Assembly (NCBI GenBank): GCA_032622095.1
Contig: CP136066.1
Location: 196,344,816-196,408,815, forward strand
Direction of reading: 5' to 3'
DNA length: 64,000 bases
Source of the DNA: Siphonodentalium dalli
Lineage: Eukaryota > Mollusca > Scaphopoda > Gadilida > Siphonodentaliidae
This document shows, piece after piece, positions 13,294-25,479 of this stretch (the stretch's first letter is position 1; every line of letters starts with the position of its first letter). A program made the position numbers and the translations under genes. The notes below the pieces were generated by a model. That model worked only from the letters and a program-made list of their open reading frames with translations, was not told where the DNA came from and did no database searches.

Positions 13294-13926
13294 TTATATA
13301 TCATTAAAAACCCCTGCATGTTTATGAACCACATGTGATCTGTAAACCATGCAGACAATATGACACACGGTCAAGCATTGGTTGGCGTCGGAAAACCATT
13401 TTGTGAACCTGTCCTCATCAAACGCGACATAATCCGGCCTTCCGCCTGTCCGTGCATTAAAGTCTCCACCCAGAATGATAAGCGATGTTGGGTCATATTT
13501 GCGGAGTTCTGTCTCGATATCTCTAAAGACGAAATCGTAACAATCTCTTGTTTTCCAATAAGTAGAATTTTGTGGGGGCATGCAGTTAAACAGAAACGAA
13601 AATGACATCAGACTTTTGACCAAATATTTCTCCGTTAAACTCTACCCATAACGCAATATCGTGAATGTTATGCACACGTGTAACAAACTTCGCATACTTT
13701 GATCTAAAATAAAATGCTATTCCACCTTTCTCGTTATCTTTTGTATTTCTGCTCAAATCAATACATTGATAGCCAGTTAAACTTATATTCCCGGGGTCTT
13801 GATGCCAAGTTTCTGAAATAGTTATGAAATCATAATGATCTAATTGCCGTATGAAATCAGAATCATTAATTTTGTTAACAATGCATTGTGCATTCAACGC
13901 GGTGTAACATGCATTGTGTGTTAAAG
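13294..13926 (-). pseudogene. LINE endonuclease-domain remnant (EEP/APE-like)
   Basis: Two overlapping minus-strand frames encode successive parts of the endonuclease/exonuclease/phosphatase domain used by non-LTR retrotransposons to nick target DNA. The upstream part (13897 down to 13586) has the N-terminal ISETWHQ motif and the GGIAFYFRS motif. The downstream part (13623 down to 13294) has the diagnostic ILGGDFNARTG motif carrying the catalytic Asp and Asn. The two frames are offset by one base, so a frameshift lies near 13590-13620. No reverse transcriptase follows. This is a dead, truncated copy. The family (CR1/L2/Jockey-like) cannot be decided from this part. Confidence 0.8.
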
Positions 13927-14093
13927 AGTGAATTGTTGATATTACATCATTGTTGATATTAATAAAATGCTCGCGTCGAGTGAGTGACGTTTAGTGACAA
14001 ACCAAGCCACTCAGTTATGGGCGTGCCGACATTATGGACCGACGTCGTGACGCGTGAGTGACAGCTAGATGGGTAGCTAGTTGCGTGAACGTC

Positions 14094-14200
14094 AACCGAG
14101 TTGTCCCGGCTAACCGGGTTGTCCCGGCTCATATAACAGCGTGATCAATTTGTCCCGGCAGACCGGATTGTCCCGGCTAACCGAGTTGTCCCGGCTCATG
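14094..14200. repeat. Minisatellite, 18-bp unit (TTGTCCCGGCT)
   Basis: The unit AACCGAGTTGTCCCGGCT and close variants occur five times, in two groups, each ending in CAT(a/g)TAACA. The whole looks like a duplicated block of about 80 bp. Confidence 0.7.
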
Positions 14201-14204
14201 TAAC

Positions 14205-14500
14205 AAGCCCCTTAAGGACACTCTAATGCAATGATTATCCAAAATACAATCAGAACCAAATTATGATCTTGTAGCAAATTGCCCAAATGTTCAAATAATA
14301 TAACAAAACAAAAGCATAAAAACAAAAAACAGTAATAAAAAACAGTGGTATTACTGGTATATATAAAATTGTATATTAAAAAAAACAGAAATAAGAAAAG
14401 AAGAGAACAAAAACTAAAACCAAATAGCCAAATACAAACATATAACATAAAAATATGATGAAGACTGATGAATGACTGTAGAACCTGAACAAAATGATTG
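14205..14500. other. A-rich stretch without genes
   Basis: The plus strand is A-rich and the minus strand T-rich. The two hydrophobic Phe/Leu-rich minus-strand frames are the expected translation of T-rich DNA. Confidence 0.5.
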
Positions 14501-14519
14501 AACACTCATTGCATATCCT

Positions 14520-16200
14520 CATATAAATATAGTGGTGAAAATCCACACCAAATTTGATACAGATCGGATAGCCTATTGTTGAGATATCTGCTCGGAGGGG
14601 AAAAACCCAACATTTCCAGAAAAAACAAAGATGAATAACTCTAGAACTGTAAACCCGAATAAAACATTTGAACACTCATCAGAATTTACTCATAGCTGTG
14701 AACATCCGTACCAAATTTCATTGAGATCCGAACACAACTGTTCAAGTATGACCCGAACAGACATCGGATGGACCAAAAAGCCGACATTTCCAGATAAACA
14801 AAGATAGATAACTCTAGAAGAGAAATCCAAATAAAACGCTTGAACACTCCATTGAATGTCCTCACAGCAGTGAACATCCATACCAAATTACATTGAGATC
14901 CGAGCAGTATACTGTTCAAGTTATATTCATGCCCCAAGGTTAATGCAAGATGAAAAATAAAGGGCGCCGGATTAAATTAATGCATGCATATTGTGGCGCG
15001 TAGCAGAAAAGCTCTTGCATGTAGCTGGTGCATGCATGACTACCATGCACATGTATATACTATAATGCATGCCAAAATGTGTCATGCACTACCCACATAC
15101 CTGAATGAATTATCATTGGTGTAAATGTCGACTTCGGAATAGTGAGCATAAACGTCGTGTCTAGACGCCTAGGTATGCGCTGTATATGTATGGTTTTCAC
15201 CAGCCTGCGTGAATACTAAACATTATTGAAATTGGTTCGTATTTCTTTCAGTTTTCAAGTCTGGCAGACCAAAATTGCGAAAAAATGATAAACTACAGTC
15301 AATAACTCAGATAATATGAAAATTCAAACTGAAAGCTTTCGTTATGGCAAACCTCCAAACAAAATTTTATTCAGATCCGATAACCCATTGTTGAGATATC
15401 TGCGCGCGCGCCGCGAACGGACAAAAAGAAATACTTTCCAGATAAACAAAGAAGGACAACCCTAAAATTAAAAACGCCAACAACGTCATTTGCCCCTCTT
15501 TTGAAATCTGTCACGATCGAGAAATTCCATACCAAATTTCATTTAGATCTCATAGCCATTGGTTGAGATATATATGGACGGATGGACACAAAACCCACAT
15601 TTCTAGACAAACAAGATGGCTGCTGGTGGCCATGTTTTTAACTAATTTTTGGGGGTAAATTGACAGCTTCAATATAGAGGCCACCCCAAAGATCTAAATG
15701 AAGTTTGGTGACGATCGGATGAGGGATGTGGCATGTAGGGTGTGCTGAAGGATTTAGTCATGCAAAGAATAAAGTCTATTTTCAGACTAAGTCCCATCAC
15801 TCAATAAAGGCCGTAACTCCGGAAAAACAATAATGAACGAATCCGGCTGTTTGTTAATACTCTTTCCTCCATGAAAATCCGAATGATGATGACCAAGATA
15901 TAGAGCTTCAAAGTTGTTACGGACGGGCGGACGGTTGGACTCACGTTTATACATTTGAGCCTTAAGTGGTTAGAGGAGGAGCCTAAGACAAAAGATATTT
16001 TGACATGATCGAGCGCCTATGATGTCAAATTACCACCTATTCCCCGTTATTTCGTTCAATATTGAGTTAAGTCGTAGTCTTTAAGTGGTCAAATCTGTCA
16101 AAATTAAAAAATCACTTCAAGACCAAATGTGTGGGTGTGTGCACCCCCCCCCCCCCCTCGATGCACGGACGGACGGACGGAACCATTTCTATATATCCCG
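14520..16200. repeat. Diverged repeats with 'ACCAAATTTCATTGAGATCCGA' core, about 165-bp spacing
   Basis: A core similar to ACCAAATTTCATTGAGATCC recurs near 14551, 14710, 14881, 15360 and 15530, and inverted near 15693. Spacing within runs is about 160-170 bp. Between cores, phrases like 'acatttccaga(t/a)aaacaaag' and 'ggacggacgg' recur. The part after about 15.33 kb is shared with 33.43-33.75 kb. A (GGAC)n run at 16168-16180 ends the block. Similar cores recur at 40.6-41.0 kb. Confidence 0.65.
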
Positions 16201-16620
16201 CCAAACTTTTCGTGGATAATAAATACTCCATTTCGATTATCGAGCGAACAATAAATGTCCTCCGTTCATGTTGATAGCAACCTACTTGGGGATTGAATGT
16301 CAGCCATTTCTAAATGGGACGAAGATCACAAATTTCAATCGCTTGTTCTGAAAAGTTGCATTAAAATTTGAGGAAAATTCGTCAGTCTTGCGGCAATGTT
16401 TAAAATGCAGTTTTCTTGATATAGCGGGAGAACTATGTAAACTGATTTCCTCTAATCGTCGGGGGCATATGTTACTGCTGAAATATTTACTCACATTAAA
16501 CTGTCGAAAAAGAATTGTTATAGTACGCTATAAATTGGTGATAAACATTATCTGAAAAGGATTTATAAATAATTATTTATTCTCGCGATCGATCCGTTTA
16601 GTCTGATGACCCAACATAAG

Positions 16621-16853
16621 GGCCCTGTGCCAATGCATTCTCTTATATATGCGAGTCGACCATAGGTCGCCTCGCATATATAAGAGAATGCATTGGCTTA
16701 ACACATTAAAAATTATAAAATTGTTAAAGAATGTAAGAAAAAATGGTAAAAAGTGTTAAAAAAAGATTTTTTTTAGGCCAATGCATTCTCTTATATATGC
16801 GAGGCGACCTATGGTCGACTCGCATATATAAGAGAATGCATTGGCACAGGGCA
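16621..16853. mobile_element. Double-hairpin element, copy 1
   Basis: Two hairpins of about 72 bp, each nearly perfect, are arranged as inverted copies of each other around a core of about 80 bp that is A-rich. Each has a stem built from CAATGCATTCTCTTATATAT and GCGAG plus the complement. The whole unit starts GGCCCTGTGCC and ends GGCACAGGGC. The same position in copy B of the duplication (about 34.37-34.40 kb) lacks it, so it was inserted in A or lost from B after duplication. Related copies are at 25.59, 42.26 and, more diverged, 25.26 kb. Confidence 0.8.
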
Positions 16854-16949
16854 TAACTGTAACTATCACGTGTCGGTGGCAATTCTTATATAACAACTTC
16901 AAAACCCACCACAATCATAGCACAACTTATTCAAATACATATAAACGTT

Positions 16950-16977
16950 AACAATTTTCTCATCTATATTCTGACAG
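16950..16977 (+). promoter_or_regulatory. Probable 3' splice site before receptor A
   Basis: A pyrimidine-rich tract runs into TATATTCTGACAG, followed by GCACTCTGGCG, and the same arrangement is found before copy B. The reading frame is open through the site but has no ATG. The first codons after it (TLAISYLLVSQ in A, TLAIFVLLVSQ in B) look like the end of a signal peptide. The start codon is therefore expected on an upstream exon that I could not locate. Confidence 0.65.
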
Positions 16978-19900
16978 GCACTCTGGCGATTTCCTACTTG
17001 TTGGTGTCGCAGGAAAACTTCGTCAAATCTGAAGCGACACATTCGGCTGTCATTGGTGTGTTAACGCCTAACAATAATGGTATCGCACCGAGGGGACAAG
17101 AGTTTCAAACGGACATACGAAGAAGGGCGCCATCTGATCAGCTACAGGCCCAGACCAGCGGTGGTGTCGAAAATGCCGCGCACTTGACCGCAGATTCCCT
17201 GGAGCCCCGGAGAACCGTTTCAGATGAAAGGAGGACAGCAACTTCGCAAAATTGGATTACCGGTCGGCCAATAAACACGATTTCTCAACAAACAGAGCCT
17301 TCCGAAGATCACTGGTCAAATGTTCGCGAAATGGCGCATGAGAAACACGCGAGAACCATTCGAAGAATCAGTACAACGCCTCTGATATCAAAACCGACCA
17401 CTTCAAAAGATTGGACTAATGTAAGAGAGATACGGGGTAAGCGTTCACAAAAAGAAATTATAGCAGAACTGCCGGAGTTACCGACCGGCTTCGCTTTACC
17501 ACCAACACATTATCCTCCGTTTACTACTATGCAAACTGACGTTGTAAACATGCTGTACCCGAAACCGAAACCTGTACGCTTGCGAAGAGACGGCCCATGC
17601 AATGAGAATAAATGTGGAATATACCTCATATTTGAGTCTTGTGGATGCGATGTCGATTGTCTAATGCACGGGGACTGCTGTGAGGATTATTTATACGTCT
17701 GTTTGAAAATATATAGTGCCGAAGAAGCAGTTGAATTCATTGAACGTGGTTTCAACAACACACCTGGAGACAATTATGGCATTGAATATTTTGATTACAA
17801 GGTGTGGTTTAGAAATCATAGTATGATGCGAACTATGGATAACATAAATGCCGTAACGGTGTTTGATAGCATCCCTTTAATTGACAAATGCTATCATAGA
17901 GGGAATGTCGTTTACTGGACAAAATTTCTGTGTGAGCTACCGAACATTGACGACCCTTTCAACATTCTCGCGTCCTCCGTGGCCGTCCCTCACATCACAT
18001 ATAAAAATATATATTGTGGGATGTGCAATGGTTTTATTAACGATCACCAAACTCACATGGAACAAGACCGCAAGATGTCCGGATGAGTATTCGAAATTTG
18101 TAAATTGGACCACTATCTATGAATCGTGTAATGTCACATATTCCTATCCTGCGCTACCTAATATTGAACGAATAGTGACGATCCAGTTATCGAAAGTATT
18201 ATCTACAAACGTGTGTAATAACGAAAGGGTTCACTTGGTGTTGTGAATCCCAATGCTCAGGTTTTATGCCGAATTTCTCAGGATCCAGGTTACTTAGTAA
18301 CGAAGACGCGATGTTCTGTACTCTGGCAAACAAATCCGATTGAGTATCCTGAGAGGAATCGGTATTGTGATAAGTGTGTCGTCGAATATAACACTGAGTG
18401 CAAAGCAGAAAAAACCGGAAGACCAATGCGTAACGAACTACCGCCGGGTATAGACATTTTATTCAATTTCGATCTCTCAGATATTACCAGCTTCGCAAGT
18501 GGTATAACAAGGCCGCTCTTGGCATGCCACGAAAATCAGATACTACTTGCGAGTATGGGTCAGTGTGTTGACATCAATCGGCAATGTTTCCGATCCTCAG
18601 AAAAGACATGTGACGACTCTCGATTTAAGAACAGAACTGGGCAACTGTATGGGAGACAAAATAGACAATATTACATCAAGTACTTCATGACTCAATCAAT
18701 TGAAGAATTATTTGGCAGTCATTCGAGAGATACCCGAATAGGATATTTCTTATCACATCTTAACAGCCAGTTTGAAAAAATAGTGAATTTGTCAAATGAT
18801 GGTGTGCCACGTATGACATATTATGAACGTGCCAAATGCGTGAACCATACGTGGAACTCTGGTACATTTATGAAAATTAAAATGAATGCGACTGTTTCGG
18901 AAGAGAAACATGGCGGTCCCAGAAGAACTCGAGAAACTATGTTATTCAAACCGCTTTTCTTGTTCCCAGATTTCGACATTAAACAATGCGACGAGACTCA
19001 GGATTTGCATGCAGCTCCAAAAATCATTCGAACACTTATTTCAATCGAAAGTGTTGAAAGTTTCTTTAAAATCCGATAACATATATGAAATTAAGAAAAT
19101 GCTGGAGGGGGGTTTTCCAGACGACATAATACCCAACCAACTAACAGTCGTTGTGACCAACGTCGACGAGAGACCACTGGAGTGCAAGTCAGGAGAGACA
19201 ACCCTACTTTGCGACGCAGAATTCATAGGAGCAACACACAATCAGAGTGGCTATCTGTACCTCGATGGTTCTGTTTTCGCATCTTTGCTTCACATTCCCT
19301 TTGCAGAAGTTGTTTTCTCCACACGCGATGTTCCTTGCAAAACATTGGCACTAGTTTGTCTACATTATCCTGTTGATCTCAAATGTGATATGGCACAGTT
19401 ACGTGGTAACATTAGCATTTACAACGACACAACAGTTATTCTGAACGGCACATCGCTTGATCTTACTGGTTCGGTCTTCGCAGTTAGAGACGAGACACTG
19501 TATATATGCGCGTCCAATCTTACAGATGTCGCACGGCCACGTCGGCAGTCAATTAGGACTATGCTGTCGATCGTTCTACTTGGATTCTCTGTTCTCTCAC
19601 TTTTGGCCACAATTGTTATCTACCTTTCTTGCAAGAAACTTTTGAACCTACCTGGCAAATGCCTTGTTGCTTTTGCTTCTTGTTTGATGTTTGCGCAAAG
19701 TCTCTTATTATTTACAACCACCAACCACAAGGAATTATGTTATTTTATCGCCGTTTCCCTACACTGGTTCCTGTTAGCATCTTTCTCATGGGTTACAATT
19801 ATCTCATTTGACTTCAAGCGAACGTTCGTCAACAGCACACCAACTGGAAATCCATCAAAAACATTTATACTTTACGCAATAGTTGCATCGATGCTTCCAA

Positions 19901-20400
19901 CGATGGTCACCATTATATCCGTCATTCTCGACTTTGTTCGCCCAGGTGGGTTCCATATCGGCTACGGTGATGGTGAAATTTGCTGGATATCTGTCCCCAT
20001 GGCAACAGTGTATATGTTTGCTCTCCCAGCCTTACTGACATTAGTGTACGACGCCGTCTGCTTCGTTTTGATCATTGTCTCAATTGAAAGGCAAGCCGGC
20101 GAATCTGCCAGAATATTGCATCAAAAACAGGATAGGAGAAGATTGTTCGCATATATGAGAATAGCATCGATCATGGGTCTTACTTGGATTTTTGGTTTTC
20201 TCTCATCCTTCACGGGCATCGAGGCTTTAGGTTATTTCCATGTAATCACCAACAGTTCTCAGGGAGTCTTTGTAGCAGCGTCATTTCTTATAAAGAAGAG
20301 AGTTTATGCCTGCATTAAGGAGATATTCAGCTCTCAGCAACAATTTGAACGACCGGCGAGGGATTCGAAGGGAGCTGGCACAGCCTCTACATCATTATGA
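16978..20400 (+). pseudogene. Receptor A: somatomedin-B plus seven-helix (secretin/Methuselah-like) GPCR, frameshifted
   Basis: The order is: end of a signal peptide, a Ser/Thr/Arg-rich linker, an eight-Cys somatomedin-B-like domain (17598-17703; CxxxxC...CxCDxxC...CC...C pattern), a Cys-rich ectodomain with a KNIYCGMCNG motif, then seven helices (about 19560-20310). Helix 1 is VLLGFSVLSLLATIVIYL and helix 6 holds GLTWIFGF. Such receptors sit in the plasma membrane and signal through G proteins; the ligand is unknown. Compared with copy B there are three lesions: +1 base near 18047-18051, -4 bases near 18230, and a 4-base TGCA gain near 19007-19014. The first two together restore frame and leave about 60 wrong residues. 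The third shifts the frame for good. No canonical GPS cleavage motif is seen. Either a recent pseudogene or, less likely, assembly errors. Confidence 0.88.
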
Positions 20401-20568
20401 CTTCTTCGTCAGTTTTTCATGGAATGGACGAATGTTCATGAACCATAAGCAGACGACAGACAGACAATTCAGCAGCAGAAGGATTTCCTTATTGTTGAGT
20501 GGCAATGTTATAGGTTATATATTCATATGACCATTTCGTCAATATATTTATAGTACAGGAATGGTTAA

Positions 20569-20812
20569 AGGGGTACTTTACACAAAATCCGGCCCGTTAT
20601 GGGACCATCTCCTTTTATACTTTTTATACTGATCATAATTTATGCAACAATTGAATGAATTTGAGCCATGGATTTGTGCAAAATACACTCGTGTGCTATA
20701 TGAATGAGGCATACAGCATGGTAATTATAATTAATTAATTTGTTGCATATATTCTGTTGAGTATAAAAGGAGATGGTCCCATAAGTGGCCGAATTTAGTG
20801 TACAGTGCCCGT
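20569..20812. mobile_element. TTAA-flanked inverted-repeat element (MITE-like)
   Basis: This is a 244-bp unit flanked by TTAA (20565-20568 and 20813-20816). Its ends pair as AGGGGTACTTTACAC and ACGGGCACTGTACAC, and a long inner arm (ATGGGACCATCTCCTTTTATAC and its complement) also pairs. It is absent from the matching 3' flank of receptor B (near 38.0 kb). TTAA targets are typical of piggyBac-type transposases. No protein is encoded, so it would depend on a transposase elsewhere. Confidence 0.75.
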
Positions 20813-21530
20813 TTAAACAATATGCCGGTAATATTTCTAGGCAGACGGGAATGGTACTGGACACATTTCGCTGAATGAACGACGACGATTATTATTACGA
20901 ATAGCTATTTGCATTCGTACATTTTCGGACGGTCCAAAAACCTAGTCTGTGAGACAATCGTGCTTGACGCTCATAGTAATTATGTTGTTGTCAGGTTATA
21001 TCGTAGCGCATTGCGTTTGGCAAGATTCTCACGTTTCACAACGAAGAACGATTTGATTACCACCAAGAGGTAAAAATTAAGGCTGCATGGCGATCACAAT
21101 TAAGGACATACATGTAATCTCAGAATCATCTCCAACATTGAGTAGCTGAGAAACGATCTCGAACTGATCACTATTTGATGTATTTGTGAGTTTTGTTGAA
21201 AATCCGAAACCGTAATCGTAACAGCGAATAGGGAAAACGTCAACGAATAGAAAGAACACACATTCTGGTGACGTAGTACCCTATTCGTAATAATTATCTG
21301 TCTTAGTTCACTAGGCGTAAGATGTATAATAATTGTCGTGTCGTTTTACGTACATGTACGTACACGTATATGCGATTTGTAGCGTGTTAGTTTAGACATC
21401 GATATATCTATATTGAATCCTTCTTACACAAGAGTATGGTGTTCCACAAGAATGTTCGTTAGGGACATATCGTGTTCATTTTGCGCACCATACGAGTTCA
21501 TCAGGTTAAGTGGCGTAAACTTTCACAAAC

Positions 21531-22025
21531 ACGTGACAGCAAGTTTCACTTGTTTTTACACATTATGTTTCCATGACTTCTCGTAAACATTTTAATGAAC
21601 TAGGTCCCATGGAAACACTTTAGCCTGATAACGCTTATCCGTAAATATTGTTTGATTTAAGGAGGCGCCCCATTAATGAATTTTCATTACAAACTATCAA
21701 TTTGAAGGAGAAAATCATTTTATTCCACACCCATTGACATGAGGCACATGTATTCAACGGAATCCCAGTCATTCAATACACATTAGTGTATACCTCTAGT
21801 GGAATACAAGCCGGGACTATTTTTGTCGACGTCGCCAAGTAAGGTGACGTACATTACGTCAATCATCCGCTTCCGGTGACCCCCCCCCCCCTCGATAATT
21901 ACTGATTATCCACATAAATAAATCACAACAAAGTTAGCTATAGTTTCAATGAAGGTGACAGTCATGGATTGAACTTATCTGACTGAACGATGCAGAATAA
22001 ATACAGAACACAACTTGCATCATAA
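21531..22025. other. Intergenic DNA
   Basis: No gene recognised. A C homopolymer of about 10 bases lies near 21881-21891. Confidence 0.45.
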
Positions 22026-22119
22026 TCTCGAATCTTTTATCGAACTCGTTGAGGACGACGCATAGTCGCGAAATATAGCCTTGCGCCATCCGCAACTCAT
22101 TCGATAAAAGATTCTCGAT
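22026..22119. repeat. Inverted repeat
   Basis: Arms at about 22026-22052 and 22093-22119 (TCGAATCTTTTATCGAACTC and its near complement) enclose a spacer of about 40 bp. Possibly a small foldback element. No flanking duplication is clear. Confidence 0.65.
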
Positions 22120-22625
22120 TAAGATATATATATCTTTATTGCCTCCTTCTATGGAGATATTGAATATATTACACTAATATGTACAGAAGACAGTATATAT
22201 AGTGATATGGTTTCTTAGAGAAGAACATTAATATTGAAGGTATTTAAGATCAGAATGCTTGCCTATGCGTCAGAGTGTAAAAGGAAATACTCACGATGGA
22301 TGCGACCCACTGGCATTGGTAGGACGAAGTGAGTTATATACTTCGGTAAGTAATAAAATGTCGTGCGTGACAGACAAAACAAAAACAAAAAACAAACAAA
22401 CAAACAAACAAAAAATGTTGTAGGAGGCGCAAGTTGAATCAATGTTGATATGCCTTCAATATATACCGTAAGCAAGATTTCAAGTTTTACATTGTTTTCC
22501 GTGTGATACAAATGCCAGACATTCTGAGCTTAAAGGAGGATACAATATAAGTAAAGAATGCTATGTTTTTGGTATCTCACATCCGTATGGTCGGAAGTAA
22601 GTTTTGTAGGTAATCTTCTAGCAGA

Positions 22626-22930
22626 TCATCTTATCGACCTAGTCATTGCCAGGAGAAATGAAGCAGATGTATCTATAATCTGCTCGCGGCAGTGGTCAAT
22701 CTGCCATGTGATGCGTGGATCATCGGAACCAAGGAGCAGAGCATATAAATCACATCTTGGGAGGCTGTCTAGATAAATACCTACGAAAATTCCATGGTGG
22801 TTGATTATTGTGTCCAATAAGTGATTTCTCAAAGCAAGAATAAACATGGAAGTGCAAGAATATAAGGCATGGTCAATTTCATTTTCATACACATATAACA
22901 ACACCTGTTCGCCCCCACAATATGAGATAT
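22626..22930 (-). pseudogene. LINE reverse-transcriptase C-terminal remnant
   Basis: A minus-strand frame of about 100 codons reads like the extreme C-terminus of a non-LTR retrotransposon polyprotein. It has a degenerate zinc-finger segment (CGGEQ...HALYSCTSMF...LRNHLLDTI), then a hydrophobic tail with DLYALLLGSDDPRITW, then a stop at 22626. In the family this follows the reverse transcriptase. No reverse-transcriptase motif is visible upstream, so only the 3' coding end survives. The assignment rests on motif resemblance, not on a search. Confidence 0.45.
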
Positions 22931-23464
22931 ATGTTCAAATTATATAACCAAGTGGGGTTTTTAAAATAACACAGATTTGTTATGTAGGTCGGTAGAGAGT
23001 TTGACAGGAAATATTTAAAAGAAAAACCACACTGCATTATCTAGACTATGCACCCACCTAGGGTACGCGCTCAGTCTACCGTCTGAAATGAAGACTGCCA
23101 GCGAGAAATTAAATAAAACATTTTCGTTGCATATTTTAGTTTTTTGAAGCCATTTGTTAAACATTCAACCACCTTTTCAGTAATATGGCAGACATAAACA
23201 CTCATTACTGACTCATCTTTTTCAGACAATATGTAGTTTTGTGGTGATTTTTCTTTAAAAAAAATATAGTTCTGCAAATATTCCTACGTTATATTTTCGA
23301 CTTTATAATGTTCCCTGTCAAAGCTTCAAAGAGTTCCCAGGTTTTGTACTGGTGGATTATTATCTCTGCCAGAGTAGAGCTTAATGGTATGATCTAGAGC
23401 ATGCCCCAGTTACGAAGCTATATACAATATATGTATATGGCAGGAATCAAGTATTATAAGGGAA
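22931..23464. other. No recognisable feature
   Basis: AT-rich DNA with no coding or repeat structure that I can support. Confidence 0.4.
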
Positions 23465-25205
23465 ACTTCAAAGTTGTCATATCGGCTGAACTAGTCAAAG
23501 AAACCTGCTGACGAAAGGGCTACTATTTCCCATATCGACAAAACAATCAACCCTAAACTCCCTACAAGTGATGTAGTCGTCAATATAGACCTGAATATGA
23601 AATTTGAGAATTACTGAATGCTTAGTCATGGCGAATAGCACAAACAGGGTCGGGAAGATGCGTCATAATTTGCTCGAACTTATGGCAGTATATCACCCCT
23701 GACAAATGCAACATTCGTTCATTTCTTCGATATTTTCCAAACACATCAGCAAGTTACGAGACTATAATGAGCCTATAATTTCAACTACTCATCGCTGATA
23801 CTTCAACAACTGGATATAGAACATAATTGTTTTTAATGAGATTTCGGCGTTGAAATTGCATGCCTCGATGAAATATTATTAATTATTTATACAGGCGAAA
23901 AAACAATGAATACTAACTTACTCTGTAGAGAGATCTGGCCGCCATTTCCGTGAAAATTATGACGTAAGCTCCCGGCCCTGACAAAGGCATGAATCAAACT
24001 TTTCAAACCTGATCAACCAATAGATTACCCGATCAACCAATCGATTACCTGATCAACCAATCGATTACCTGATCAACCAATTGATTATTTACTCCATTCC
24101 ATACATGTGAAGGGTGTGTCTTCGTCATCTGGAAATGTACTAATCAATGAACAATGAAATAATAACAATAAAATAACAAATATCTGAGTTAAAGACATAT
24201 TATGTACTTGTTCGGGTGCGTGAAACTGATGAGTTAGTGTTCAGGCGCTATGCCAACTGGAGGAATGTAACATTATACTAATATCGCCGAAAATCTTAAG
24301 CAAATCGACCGTACCATTCTATAGAAAACATCGTCTGAACTGCGCTCAATTGTAAATATTTACGACTCAATTGGGGACGAATTTATCGGCGATAAACTAA
24401 CGAAACCCATTTTGTCATCAACAGTAGCTGCATTTAATTAGTAGATAAGTATGACGGTGTGTGTTGTCAATTTGGATATAATATTTGTAAAAATAACTAC
24501 TTTAAACAAGATTATTCTCCGTTTCTATTTGATCACACTACCGGAGTGCTTCACATCACTTTAACGCATTGACTAAGACCAACTCAAGGGTTTGTTAGAA
24601 GGGGTTAATATTTCCCATACCGACTAACTAGTCCATACCAAAAAACTATACATGTAATGTGTGTGTCATAAACCTGGATATGACATACTTGTATGAGATT
24701 TAATGAAAAAAACTTATTTCAGATAATTATAATGATTAGCACAACGTCAATGGATGAGTGGGTTAATGTTCATCAAACTGATCAACCAATCAATACCAAG
24801 CACGGTCCGTGTGGAGTATGTCATAAACGTGGGCATAAAATATGAAAATGATGAAATGTTACATACCCGAGTTATCGCATTTAATAGCGCAAACTTAATG
24901 TTTAAATCATGAGATACTTGGTTGGATAGGTTTAATATTTTCCAAACTGATCAAGCGATTGCTACCAAAAGCTATTCACGTGAAAGGTACATGTATGTCG
25001 TCTTAAACATGTACATGGAATATGAACACGATCGGATATGAATACACGAGTTGGGCATTGGTTATACCAACAGGCGGAGAGACGGACCGACAGATGAAAG
25101 ACGGAGTTTATCCGACATTACATATACCATATAAACATGGTATGGTACGGTACATATGAAAGCAAAACAGACATTCTGACCTCTGGAACAAGAGAATATG
25201 CGACT
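23465..25205. repeat. Dispersed repeat R1, copy a (longest)
   Basis: This copy matches 52445-53710 (copy b) and, in part, 26957-27358 plus 28233-28260 (copy c). The most conserved stretch starts GTCAATATAGACCTGAATAT and ends GACGTAAGCTCCCGGCCCTG. Its 3' part carries the 'gacggac...ctatccgacattacata' segment. Copy a contains about 380 bp (24.2-24.58 kb) missing from b. No coding capacity is recognised. Confidence 0.8.
24011..24090. repeat. 20-bp minisatellite, four units
   Basis: GATCAACCAATCGATTACCT is repeated four times head to tail with a few changes. It sits inside R1 copy a only. The other R1 copies have a single diverged unit or none, so the expansion is local. Confidence 0.85.
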
Positions 25206-25216
25206 TGCGATATTAA

Positions 25217-25466
25217 CCCTTTCATGACTGGAGTGCGCTGGTGCAGCATTAAATACCTCGTACCAGTGCATTCTCTTATATATGCGTGTCTCACATAGGG
25301 AGCCTCGCATATATTAGAGAATGCACTGTTACAAGTTCAAGGTAAATATTGTTAGGACAATCATATCTTATATATGCGAGACGCCCTATGGGCGACTCGC
25401 ATATATTAGAGAATGCATTGGCACAGGGTTTTCGCAAAATTTCAGGAAGCTCCAGTCATGAAAGGG
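25217..25466. mobile_element. TTAA-flanked MITE with CCCTTTCATGACTGGAG termini
   Basis: The 250-bp unit is flanked by TTAA (25213-25216, 25467-25470) and has perfect 17-bp terminal inverted repeats, CCCTTTCATGACTGGAG. TTAA target plus CCC-starting ends fit a piggyBac-type non-autonomous element. Inside are two diverged versions of the TATATATGCGAG hairpin module also seen at 16.6, 25.6 and 42.3 kb. No coding frame. Confidence 0.85.
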
Positions 25467-25479
25467 TTAACTACTCGTA

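Larger units (their letters stand above)
15330..21530. other. Segmental duplication, copy A
   Basis: This block is homologous to 33430-38570 through the 5' flank, the whole receptor gene and about 1.1 kb of 3' flank (homology ends near 'gtggcgtaaactttca' at about 21.53 kb). The offset is 17.5 kb at the gene start and 17.4 kb at its end. Copy A carries extra elements at 16.62-16.85 kb and 20.57-20.81 kb and a stretch near 21.37-21.47 kb that copy B lacks. Confidence 0.85.

Noticed and set aside
14212-14675. Phe/Leu-rich minus-strand frames resembling membrane proteins
   Set aside because: Expected from T-rich DNA. No family features.
24011-24090. Possible CRISPR-like short direct repeats
   Set aside because: Units are directly adjacent without spacers and the host is a eukaryote. 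It is a minisatellite.
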